Source: Streptomyces sp. AC555_RSS877 (GTDB lineage Bacteria; Actinomycetota; Actinomycetes; Streptomycetales; Streptomycetaceae). From it: a stretch of DNA of 64,000 bases. Position numbers and translations under genes: made by a program. Shown piece after piece: positions 10,112 through 19,100 of this stretch. Below the pieces are notes generated by a model. It had not been told where the DNA came from, did no database searches, and saw nothing but the letters and a program-made list of their open reading frames with translations. How positions within the stretch are numbered: position 1 is the first letter of the stretch; each line of letters begins with the position of its first letter. Where the stretch lies: positions 1 to 64,000 of the forward strand of contig NZ_JAGMUK010000001.1 in the NCBI RefSeq assembly GCF_019049245.1, in the 5' to 3' direction.

Positions 10112-10263
10112 GGCGGCGAGGTGCGCTTCTCCTCGTTCGTTTGTCGTGATGACGCCCTACCCTCAGCGAGTACCCGTCATCACTCTGTGTCGTCCGTATT
10201 GCGTTGTGCTACCACACTACAAAGCGTCGGTGACACTCCGCACGTTTCCGTACGTACAGCAAA

Positions 10264-10297
10264 GGGAGCGGCCCCGATGATCACGGGAACCGCTCCC
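10264..10297 (-). terminator. Hairpin immediately after rpsO (attenuator-like)
   Basis: An 8-bp outer stem (10264-10271 with 10290-10297), a small internal loop and a 4-bp inner stem lie 12 bases past the rpsO stop. It probably terminates or stabilises the rpsO transcript while allowing some readthrough into pnp. Confidence 0.6.
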
Positions 10298-10308
10298 CTC
10301 ACGGCGTC

Positions 10309-10596
10309 TTACTTGGCGCCCGCCGCACCGCGGCGGATGCCGAGGCGGTCGACCAGCGCACGGAAGCGCTGGATGTCCTTCTTGGCGAGGTACTGCAGCA
10401 GGCGGCGACGCTGACCGACCAGGATGAGCAGACCACGGCGGGAGTGGTGGTCGTGCTTGTGGGTCTTGAGGTGCTCGGTCAGGTCCGAGATACGGCGCGA
10501 GAGCATCGCGACCTGGACCTCGGGGGAGCCGGTGTCGCCCTCCTTGGTACCGAACTCGGTGATGAGCTGCTTCTTCGTTGCGGCGTCGAGCGACAC
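10309..10596 (-). CDS. rpsO: 30S ribosomal protein S15
   Basis: S15 is a primary 16S rRNA-binding protein of the small subunit. The 95-residue product shows the whole family pattern ([42 protein letters not shown]). The start is the GTG at 10594-10596, with GAGGAG six bases before it; the frame is open 16 codons further but without support. It heads the rpsO-pnp operon. The 193 bases between it and the beta-propeller gene should carry its promoters. Confidence 0.97.
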   Translation of the reverse strand: MSLDAATKKQLITEFGTKEGDTGSPEVQVAMLSRRISDLTEHLKTHKHDHHSRRGLLILVGQRRRLLQYLAKKDIQRFRALVDRLGIRRGAAGAK

Positions 10597-10789
10597 GCGT
10601 ACTCCTCGTAGTCTGTGAAGGGCCACCGAGTGCCCCCGGTCCACATCTCGGGGGAGCTTCCGTTACTCGGGAGGCGGGGATCCGCTGGGCGCGGCCTCCA
10701 GGGCCTGGGCTCCGGAAGGGCGTACACAAACGGCCACAGCACAGACTACCAGCCTGCGAGGATGCCCCCCGACCGGGGTGCTCTCCATG

Positions 10790-12268
10790 TCAGCCGCCGG
10801 TCTCGAACCCGTCGGCGAGCCACAGGCCCTCCCCTTCGTCGTCCTTGCTCACCGGTCCGGCGAGGCTCGTGGCGGCGAAGAAGACGCGGCCGTGTTCGTA
10901 GCGGACGTCCAGATACTCGAAGGGCAGCATGCCGACCGTGCCGTAGAGCAGGAGCAGGGTCTCCTTCCCCGTCCTGGGATCGATGCTCACGGCGGCGCTG
11001 GGCGTGTGGGCGGAGGTGGACTCCCGGACGGCGATCAGCCTGTCGCCGCTCATGCGGACGGGGTACATCGGCCGGCCGGCCCGGGCATCGAACTTCCCGG
11101 CGCTCTTCCCGGTGGCCAGGTCGAAGGCGACGATCTCGTTGGGCACCTGTCCGTGGGCGCTCGCGGTGCCGGTGTCGCGGGCCTGCGTGGCGACGTACAG
11201 CTGCCGCTCGTCGACCACCACCGCCTCGCAGGTCTCGACCGGGCCCGTGACGTCGATGCCGTCGCCGCACTTGGTGAGGTAGTTCTGGCCGGGCACCGAG
11301 ATGGTGGCGCGGAACTCGCCCTGGTCACCGAGGGAGATCAGGTCGGTGATCACGGAGTCGCCCGCCGCGACGGCGATGACCACGGGGGACGAGGAGATCA
11401 GACGAACGTCCTGGACCCCTGGGCTCACCGCGTAGCTCCACAGGGGTTTTCCGGTCCCGGGGTCCGTCCCCTCCACCCGAAAGCGCCGGTTGTCCGCGTT
11501 GCCGCACTTGACGACGCGCACGAGGGCCTTGCCCCCGGAGTAGCCGCTGTCCCCGCAGGCCGGTCCGGGCGTGTGCGACCAGAGCGGTTTCCCGTTGGTC
11601 ATGGCGTAGCCAGCCGAGCCGTCCTCCCAGGCAGCGACGACCTTTCCGCGCGTCATCGTGACCCTGGCGGGCACGAGTCGCCGCTCGGGCAACTCGACGT
11701 GCCACAGCCGCTTGCCCGTGTCGATGTCGAACATCGCGATCCTGTCGCACGGACCGCTCATGGTCCCCCCGCTCGGATCGGTCCTGGTGGGTTCGCTCGA
11801 GAAGGCCACGGCGGTCCGGCCGTCCACGGTGACGTGCGGGGTGGCGGCGCAGACACCGCCGGGGAAGGTCAGTTTCCACGCCTCGCGGTTGGTCGAGACC
11901 CTGTACCCCGTGATGCGGTTGCCCACGGTCTTCGCGAACGTCCTGGCGGTCGCCCAGGTGCCCGTCGCCTTGACGTTCTGGCCGGCCTTGATGCCCTCGG
12001 CGCGACGCTCGACCGCGCTCACCGCTTCCGGAGTCGCCGGCCGCCGCTCGATCGTCTCCCGGATGTCGTCCGGGGCCTGGCTCACCGCGGCCGGGCTCTG
12101 GTGGGAGGCAGTGCCGGTGCCGTCGTACGACAGGACCCAGATGCCCGCGAGCAGCAGCGCGAGCGCGGTCGTGGTTGCTCCGAGGGTGAGCAGTCGGCGG
12201 CGTTTTCTGCAGTTCTCGGCCGCCAGGGTGGACTCTGTGTAGACGGACGGCGGTGGGCCGAAACTCAC
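10790..12268 (-). CDS. Membrane-anchored PQQ-like beta-propeller protein A
   Basis: The 492-residue protein begins MSFGPPPSVYTEST, has one transmembrane helix at about residues 28-46 and a large extracellular domain with repeating blades of the PQQ/WD type (for example AMFDIDTGKRLWHVEL, VAFDLATGKSAG, SIDPRTGKETLL). No catalytic residues are evident, so a binding or scaffold role is likely. It is a paralogue of the protein at 12767-14269, with the same N-terminal motif, topology and blade pattern. The start is a GTG with AAGG nearby. Its position beside eccD suggests, but does not prove, a link to type VII secretion. Confidence 0.8.
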   Translation of the reverse strand: MSFGPPPSVYTESTLAAENCRKRRRLLTLGATTTALALLLAGIWVLSYDGTGTASHQSPAAVSQAPDDIRETIERRPATPEAVSAVERRAEGIKAGQNVKATGTWATARTFAKTVGNRITGYRVSTNREAWKLTFPGGVCAATPHVTVDGRTAVAFSSEPTRTDPSGGTMSGPCDRIAMFDIDTGKRLWHVELPERRLVPARVTMTRGKVVAAWEDGSAGYAMTNGKPLWSHTPGPACGDSGYSGGKALVRVVKCGNADNRRFRVEGTDPGTGKPLWSYAVSPGVQDVRLISSSPVVIAVAAGDSVITDLISLGDQGEFRATISVPGQNYLTKCGDGIDVTGPVETCEAVVVDERQLYVATQARDTGTASAHGQVPNEIVAFDLATGKSAGKFDARAGRPMYPVRMSGDRLIAVRESTSAHTPSAAVSIDPRTGKETLLLLYGTVGMLPFEYLDVRYEHGRVFFAATSLAGPVSKDDEGEGLWLADGFETGG

Positions 12269-12417
12269 GGACGGGACCTTTCTGCCGAGGGCGTGGATGT
12301 GTGAGGGAGTTGTCGCCCTTCGTGACGGTTACTCATGAGCAAACCTCTGACCTGGGGGAACGGCGGCAAGTAGGGTGGCTGGACAGCTCGTTGCAGAGGG
12401 AAGGATCAGAAGTCGCC

Positions 12418-12714
12418 ATGGCCGACACCAAGGACGAGGAAGTCAAGGCACGCAAGGAGCGCGAGAGGGACGAGCTGTACGCCCTCGACATCTCCGGCGT
12501 CGAGTGGCACAGCGCCCCGGGCACCGAGGAGCACGAGGAGCGGGTCGAGATCGCCTACCTCCCCGAAGGAGCCGTGGCCATGCGGTCGTCGCTCGACCCC
12601 GGCACCGTGCTGCGGTACACGGAGGCGGAGTGGCGGGCGTTCGTGCTGGGGGCGCGGGACGGGGAGTTCGATCTGGACCCTGCGCCCCCCGGTGGCGGGC
12701 CCGCCGCTCAGTGA
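12418..12714 (+). CDS. DUF397 domain protein
   Basis: The 98-residue acidic protein matches the DUF397 pattern (SGVEWHSAPG, RVEIAYLPEGAVAMRSS, YTEAEWRAFVLGARDGEFDL). In Streptomyces DUF397 genes usually sit beside an XRE-type helix-turn-helix regulator gene of the WhiJ/BldB network. Here no such regulator is adjacent; the gene is inserted between the two minus-strand beta-propeller paralogues on the opposite strand. The ATG at 12418 has GGAAGGA nine bases upstream. Its function may be regulatory, but nothing in the protein shows DNA binding. Confidence 0.85.
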   Translation: MADTKDEEVKARKERERDELYALDISGVEWHSAPGTEEHEERVEIAYLPEGAVAMRSSLDPGTVLRYTEAEWRAFVLGARDGEFDLDPAPPGGGPAAQ

Positions 12715-12766
12715 CAGGCCGGGGCGGGGAACGGGTGCACGGCCGGTTCCCCGCTCGTCGTCTCCG

Positions 12767-14269
12767 CTACCGGGTCGCGGTCATGCTCGCCCGCGCGGCG
12801 CTCTCGATGCCGAGGGCCAGCCAGATCCACTGCTTGCCCTTGGCGGGGCCGTTCGCCTCCTTCGCCGCGAAGAACAGCCGCCCGTTCTGGACGAGGATGT
12901 CGTACGAGTCCCTGAGGGTGAACACCTCGGCCTCCAGTGGCAGACCGAAGTAGAAGTACGGGGTCTCCTCCCCTGTCTTCGGGTCGAGACTGACCAGCGC
13001 CATCGGTGAGATGCGGTCGCCGCTCTCGCGGAGTGCGAGGAGTCGGTCGCCGCTCATCCGCATCGGGTACAGCAGCTCGTTGGGCCCCGAGTCGAACTTC
13101 TTGACCGTGTTCCCGGTTTTCAGATCGAAGCCGACGATCCAGTTGGAGGGACGCTTGGCGTCCTCGTGGTCCTTGCTCCGGAGGAAGACCTGGCCGCCGC
13201 CCACCGGGATCGTGGGGCAGTCGTCGATGATGCCGTAGTCGAGCGCGGCGTCGTTGCACTCACCGACGTACTGCCCGCCCTGCAGCCGGACCGTGGCACG
13301 GTTCTTGCCCTTGCCGTCCAGGGAGAGCAGCTCGGTGTAGCCGGTGTCGCCGGCCGCGACCGCGAGGACGGCGGGGTCGGTGGACGGGACCTGGACGTCC
13401 CGAACCCCGGACGCGATCCGGTAGGTCCACACGGTCCTGCCGGTGCCCGGCGCCACCTTGCGCACCTGGTACACCGTGGACTCCCACGCGGTGGCGGGCT
13501 TGTCACCCTGGGGACAGGCGACCAGCACGAGCAGGGCACCCCCGCCGGCCACACCGCGGTCCTTGCAATCGCCAGGGCCCTCGGTGCGCCACAGCCGCCG
13601 GCCCCCGTTCATGTCGTACGCCTCGGAGCCGCCGTCCCGGGTCACGGCGACCGTGGCGTGGGTGAGGGTCACGCTGGTGGAATCCCACTTGCCGGACGTG
13701 AACGCGCGCTCCCAGATCTTCCGGCCGTCGTCGAGGTCGAAGAAGGCCACGTGGTCGCAGTGGGCGTCCTCGCCGGTGCCCGAACGGAAGAGGACGGCCG
13801 TACGGTTCTCGACGGTCACATGGCGCGTGTAGCCGCAGATCGGGCCGGGGAACTGGAGCTTCCACTCCTCGTCGCCGACGGAGGCGTCCGTGCCGATCCT
13901 CAGGCCGACGAGGCTTCTGTTGATGCCCTTGGCGAGGATCTCGTCCGTGGCCCACGTGCCGGGCATTTGGACCCGCTCGCCGGGGGCCATCTCGTCCTCC
14001 GAGAAACGGAACGCCATGACGCCGGTGGTGCTCTTGGGCGGTGTCTCGACCGATTCCCGGACGTCGAGGCGGCTTTGGGGGGCGGCGGCCAGGGGCTTGT
14101 TCGACGGTGACGGATCCCGGTTCCACAGCAGCCGGCCGCCGACGGCCAGGACGACGACCAGGACGGCCGCCGCTCCGCCGAACAGCAGCGCCCTACGACG
14201 CTTCCTGCGCTGGAGGTGCGCCGAGACCGTCGACTGGGTGAATATCGAGGGAGGTGGGCCGAAGCTCAC
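12767..14269 (-). CDS. Membrane-anchored PQQ-like beta-propeller protein B
   Basis: The 500-residue paralogue of the 10790-12268 product starts with the near-identical motif MSFGPPPSIFTQST. It has a basic stretch (RRKRRR), one transmembrane helix at about residues 30-47 and an extracellular propeller with blades such as AFFDLDDGRKIWERAF and VGFDLKTGNTVKKF. I chose the GTG at 14269 by analogy with the paralogue and because GAAGGGA lies nine bases before it; a TTG two codons upstream is also possible. The gene follows eccD by 38 bases on the same strand and may be cotranscribed with it, which strengthens a possible link to the secretion system. Confidence 0.8.
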   Translation of the reverse strand: MSFGPPPSIFTQSTVSAHLQRRKRRRALLFGGAAAVLVVVLAVGGRLLWNRDPSPSNKPLAAAPQSRLDVRESVETPPKSTTGVMAFRFSEDEMAPGERVQMPGTWATDEILAKGINRSLVGLRIGTDASVGDEEWKLQFPGPICGYTRHVTVENRTAVLFRSGTGEDAHCDHVAFFDLDDGRKIWERAFTSGKWDSTSVTLTHATVAVTRDGGSEAYDMNGGRRLWRTEGPGDCKDRGVAGGGALLVLVACPQGDKPATAWESTVYQVRKVAPGTGRTVWTYRIASGVRDVQVPSTDPAVLAVAAGDTGYTELLSLDGKGKNRATVRLQGGQYVGECNDAALDYGIIDDCPTIPVGGGQVFLRSKDHEDAKRPSNWIVGFDLKTGNTVKKFDSGPNELLYPMRMSGDRLLALRESGDRISPMALVSLDPKTGEETPYFYFGLPLEAEVFTLRDSYDILVQNGRLFFAAKEANGPAKGKQWIWLALGIESAARASMTATR

Positions 14270-14307
14270 GCTCAAGGGTCCCTTCGCTCATAGCCGGATC
14301 GGCTGGG

Positions 14308-15816
14308 TCAGCTCGTCATCGACCGGGCGGTGGTGTACACGTCGAAGACGGCCAGGGCCAGCGGCACCAGGGTGAGCAGCACAAAGCCCTCGGCGATCTC
14401 CAGGAAGCGTCCCCAGAACGGGGTGGGACCGCCGCGCGAGACGATCAGGCCGAGTGAGGTGACGAGCGCGGCCGTCGCGGCGATCGCCGCGACCAGCCAG
14501 ATGGTCCGGATGTCGAGGTCGCCGCGGTCGCCCAGGAGGGCGTCGCGGACGATCGACTGCGGCGGGTTGAGCGCCAGACCGAGGCCGAGCAGGACGAGGG
14601 AGGCGAGTCCGGCGGAGAGGACGGGTGCGACCTGACCGGTGTACCGGAAGAGGTGGGCGCGCATCAGCAGGGCCACCCCGGTCGCGAGGGCGAGGAGCTG
14701 GGCCCAGACGTTGGACGAGAAGCCGAGGACCGCCGAGGAACCGACCACGGTCACCGCGCAGCCGCCCACCAGGCCGACCAGCAGCTCGTGGCCGCGCCGG
14801 GCCTTGGCGGTGATCCGCTCGGCGTCGACCGGCTCCTGCGGGGTGGGATCGGTGTCGTACGCGCTGCGCGGGGCGGCCTCCGGGGTGTCGAAGCCGATCG
14901 GCAGCCGGGCGAAGCGCATCGACAGCCCCGGCAGGAAGGCGAGGGCGCCGACGGCGATCGGGGCGCACAGGGCGGCGATCTCGGAGGCCGTCCAGTTGGC
15001 GAGGGTGGCCGCGAACACGGAGAGCAGACCGATGGCGGAGGCGAAGACGAAGGCGACGAACGGGCCGTCTCCGCTCGGCGAGCACAACGTGAGCAGGAAC
15101 GAAGCCAGCAGTACCGCGGCGCAGGCGAGGAGGAACTGGAGCTTGCCGATGCCCTGCCCGTCGGTGAGCGGGAGGAGTCCCGAGCCGGCCACGCCGACGT
15201 TGGGGAGGGCGCCGAGTCCCAGAGCGATGGCCGAGGCCCGGTCGTCGTAGACCCGGGCGCGTACGCACGCGAGGACGACCAGGAGCACACCGGCGATTCC
15301 GGCGAGGACGCCGGGCAGGCTGTGCATGTCGTGGCGCGGGTCGCCGGTCCAGGCCACGAAGGCGAGCAGGACCGGCAGTACGCCGCCTCCGACGAGGCCC
15401 GCGGCGCGCGTCAAGTCGCCGCTCCACAGGGTGCGTTCACTCGTCACCGCGGAGGCGACCGCTTCGGAGACGTCGTCGAAGACGGACGGGGGCAGGGACT
15501 CGGCGAAGGGGCGCAGGGTGAGGAGTTCGCCGTCGAGGATGCGCTGGGCGGCGAAGGACCGGGAGCTGTCGAGGACGGTGCCGTCCCGGCGTACCAGGTG
15601 GTAGCCGACGGGTGCGCCCTCGGTGGGGCTCTGCTGGGAGAGCCTGAGGATCTCCGGATAGATGTCGGCGACCGGGATGTCGTCGGGCAGTGCCACATCG
15701 ATCCGGCTGTCGGGCGCGACGATCGTGACCCGGCAGAAGCCGAGCCCCGTGCCCGTACCGGAGGTCCCCGTACCGGTCCCTCCTCCGGTGGCTGCCGCGG
15801 AGGCCGTCATGCTCAC
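14308..15816 (-). CDS. eccD: Type VII secretion integral membrane protein EccD
   Basis: EccD forms the multi-pass membrane vestibule of the ESX channel. The 502-residue protein has a Gly/Thr-rich lead, a ubiquitin-like (YukD) domain at about residues 28-115 (CRVTIVAPDSRIDVALPDD, HLVRRDGTVLD), a linker, and about eleven hydrophobic helices to the C-terminus, the standard EccD layout. I chose the GTG at 15816, which has GAGGGGG eight bases before it; the ATG two codons later is too close to it. The gene is divergent from eccC over 308 bp and upstream of beta-propeller B. Confidence 0.9.
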   Translation of the reverse strand: MSMTASAAATGGGTGTGTSGTGTGLGFCRVTIVAPDSRIDVALPDDIPVADIYPEILRLSQQSPTEGAPVGYHLVRRDGTVLDSSRSFAAQRILDGELLTLRPFAESLPPSVFDDVSEAVASAVTSERTLWSGDLTRAAGLVGGGVLPVLLAFVAWTGDPRHDMHSLPGVLAGIAGVLLVVLACVRARVYDDRASAIALGLGALPNVGVAGSGLLPLTDGQGIGKLQFLLACAAVLLASFLLTLCSPSGDGPFVAFVFASAIGLLSVFAATLANWTASEIAALCAPIAVGALAFLPGLSMRFARLPIGFDTPEAAPRSAYDTDPTPQEPVDAERITAKARRGHELLVGLVGGCAVTVVGSSAVLGFSSNVWAQLLALATGVALLMRAHLFRYTGQVAPVLSAGLASLVLLGLGLALNPPQSIVRDALLGDRGDLDIRTIWLVAAIAATAALVTSLGLIVSRGGPTPFWGRFLEIAEGFVLLTLVPLALAVFDVYTTARSMTS

Positions 15817-16124
15817 CTGCTGATCCCCCTCAGTGATAATTCCGCGTCTGCGGTGTGAAAGTCCTGCGCCGCTTTCCCCGCCCGTCAGGACGGACGCCGC
15901 GGGAAGGTGGCGACCAGTCCGCCGCAGGGCTGACACCGGTGTTCCGTACCTCGTCAGATGGCACGGAATGCCCTGATCCTCCAGCCCAACTCGCGTGTGC
16001 TCACGCGAACATCCGGCACCCTACCGTCCCGTCGTCTCTTATGAAGTCAGTAGGATCACGCGGCGGCCTGCGTCCGCCCGAGACGGGGCGGCGGACGGAC
16101 TCTCCGGGCCGGCCAAGGGAATGG
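15817..16124. promoter_or_regulatory. Divergent control region eccD / eccC
   Basis: This 308-bp non-coding stretch between the divergent starts must hold promoters for both operons. A TAGGAT hexamer at 16051-16056 is a good Streptomyces -10 candidate for eccC, about 70 bases before its start, but I find no convincing -35 partner. No clear operator palindrome was found. Confidence 0.4.
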
Positions 16125-19100
16125 ATGACAGTGAGCCACATCGTCGTGAAGCGCCCGCCTCGGGTGCTGCCGTCCGAAGTGTCCACGCGGGAGATCGTCC
16201 TGCAGCCTCCGCCCGAACTGCCGCGGGGGCACCAGGAAAGCGTGCTGATGCAACTCCTGCCGACGCTCGGCATGGGTGGCTCGGTGGTCTTCTTCTTCAC
16301 GAGCGGGCAGCCGTTCATGAAGATCATGGGCATGATCATGATCGCGTCGACGATCGCCATGTCCATCGCGATGGTGGTCCGCTTCCGCCGCGGCTCCCAA
16401 GGGGAGTTGGCGGACATGCGCCGCGACTACCTCAGCTACCTGGCGCAGACCCGGCGCACGGCCGTCGACACGGCGAGGGCACAGCGGGACGCGCAGTACT
16501 TCCTCCACCCCTCCCCCGAGCAGCTGTGGGCGCTGGTCGCCGAAGGCAGCCGGGTGTGGGAACGGCGCCCCGGCGACGAGGACTTCGCCCAGGTCCGCAT
16601 CGGCCTCGGCTCGCAGGCGCTCGCCAGTGCCCTGGTTGCCCCCGAGACCGCCCCCGTCGAACAGCTGGAGCCGCTGACGGCGGGCGCGATGCAGCGCTTC
16701 CTCGCCGTCCACAGCACCCTGGACGACCTGCCGATGGCGGTCTCGCTGCGTGCCTTCTACCACGTCACGATCAGCGGTGACCCGCAGTCCGTACGGTCCT
16801 CGGCTCGGGCCATGGCCGGCTCGCTGGCCGCGCTGCACTCCCCCCAGGACCTCCTCATCGTGGTCGCGGCAGGCCGGCAGGCCCTGCCCCACTGGGAGTG
16901 GGCCAAGTGGCTCCCGCACGTCCAGGCGCCCGGTTCCGTGGACGGCGCCGGCAGCCGCAGACTGATCGACAGCGACAGCCGCGAGCTGGAGAACCTGCTC
17001 GCCAACCGGCTGACCGGCCGTCCGCGCTTCCACCCGAACGCGGCGCCACTGCCGGAGGAACCCCACATCGTCGTCGTGCTCGACGGCCTCTCCCTGCCCC
17101 CGGACTCCGTCCTCGCCAACCCTGAGGGCCTGCAGGGCGTCACCGTCCTCGAGGTCGTCCCCGGCGAGCTGACCGGGGCCGGCGGCGAGCTCTCCATCGT
17201 CGTACAACCCGAGGCGCTGCACCTGGAGTCGGGGCACGGCGTCGTCTACGAGGGAACTCCCGACACCCTCTCCTACGAGTCCGCCGAAGCGCTCGCCCGG
17301 CAACTCGCCCCGCTGCGGATGGCCTCCGGCGGCGACGACGACGAACCACTGCTGGCCAACCTGGAGTTCACCGACCTGCTGAACCTCGGTGACGCGGCGT
17401 CCGTCGACACCCAGCGCACCTGGCGGCCGCGTTCGCTGGCCGAGCGGCTGCGGGTGCCGATCGGACTCGGCGAGGACGGCCGGCCCGTCATGCTGGACCT
17501 CAAGGAGGCCGCGCAGGAGGGCATGGGCCCGCACGGGCTGTGCGTGGGCGCCACCGGTTCCGGCAAGTCGGAGCTGCTGCGCACCCTGGTGCTGGGCCTC
17601 GCGGTGACGCACTCCTCGGAGACCCTGAACTTCGTCCTCGCCGACTTCAAGGGCGGCGCCACCTTCGCCGGCATGGCGCAGATGCCGCACGTGGCGGCCG
17701 TCATCACCAACCTCGCGGACGACCTGACCCTGGTCGACCGCATGGGCGACTCCATCCGCGGCGAGCTCAACCGCCGCCAGGAGATGCTGCGGGACGCGGG
17801 CAACTACGCCAACATCCACGACTACGAGAAGGCACGCGCGGCCGGTGCGCCGCTGCAGCCGATCCCCTCGCTGGTCCTGGTGATCGACGAGTTCAGCGAA
17901 CTGCTCACCGCCAAGCCGGACTTCATCGAGATGTTCGTCCAGATCGGCCGCATCGGCCGGTCGCTCGGCGTGCACCTGCTGCTGGCCTCGCAGCGCCTGG
18001 AAGAGGGGCGGCTGCGCGGACTGGAGACGTATCTGTCGTACCGGATCGGTCTGCGCACCTTCTCCGCCGCGGAGTCCCGGGCGGCGATCGGTGTACCGGA
18101 CGCCTACGAACTGCCCAACGTCCCAGGCTCCGGCATCCTGAAGTTCGGCACGGGCGAGATGGTGCGCTTCAAGGCGGCGTACGTCTCCGGCGTGTACCGC
18201 TCGGGCACGCAGCGGTCGGCGCTGGGCAGCGGCCGGCTGCCGATGGACCGGCGGCCGGTGCTGTTCACCGCGGCCGAGGTGCCCGTCCAGTACGTGGCGG
18301 TACCGCAGCAGCGCCCTGCGGCCTCGGACACCCCGGACGTCGACGACGCTCTCGCGGACACCGTGCTGGACGTGGTGGTGCGCCGGCTGGAGGCGCAGGG
18401 CCCGGCCGCCCACCAGGTGTGGCTGCCGCCGCTGGACAGCCCACCCTCCCTGGACAGCCTCCTGCCCGGACTCACCTCCGTACCGGGCCGCGGCCTCACC
18501 CAGCCCGGCTACGAAGGCGCGGGCCGCCTGATCGTGCCGGCGGGCCTGGTCGACAAGCCCTTCGAACAGCGCCGCGATCCGCTCTGGGCGGACTTCTCCG
18601 GCGCGGCCGGCCACATGCAGATCGTCGGCGGCCCGCAGTCCGGCAAGTCGACGCTGCTGCGCACGCTGATCTCCGCGTTCGCGCTGACCCACACGCCGCA
18701 CGAAGTCCAGTTCTACGGCCTGGACTTCGGCGGTGGCGGCATGGCGGCGATCGCCGGACTGCCGCACGTGGGTGGCGTGGCCTCACGACTGGACCCGGAG
18801 CGCGTGCGGCGCACGGTGGCCGAGGTGTACGGCGTGCTCACCCACCGCGAGGAGTACTTCCGCTCCGCCGGCATCGCGTCCATCGCCGACTTCCGGGCCC
18901 GGCGCGCCCGGGGCGAGATCTCGGTCACGGACCAGCCGTGGGGAGATGTCTTCCTCGTCATCGACGGCTGGGGCAACTTCCGCGCGGACTACGAGGCGAT
19001 GGACCAGGTGATCCACGACATCGCGGCGCGCGGCCTCGGCTACGGCATCCACCTGATCCTCACGGCCTCGCGCTCGATGGAGGTCAGGGCCGCCCTCAAG

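Larger units (their letters stand above)
9969..10308 (-). other. rpsO-pnp intergenic region
   Basis: This 340-bp spacer carries no gene. It holds the hairpin just after rpsO (10264-10297) and a larger imperfect hairpin (10050-10111) in the pnp leader. In Streptomyces the rpsO-pnp spacer is known to contain pnp promoters and an RNase III-processed hairpin. I can see the hairpins but cannot place the promoters from sequence alone. Confidence 0.6.

Noticed and set aside
16056..18767. Minus-strand open frame of 903 codons opposite eccC
   Set aside because: Shadow of eccC, low-complexity product, no family signature.
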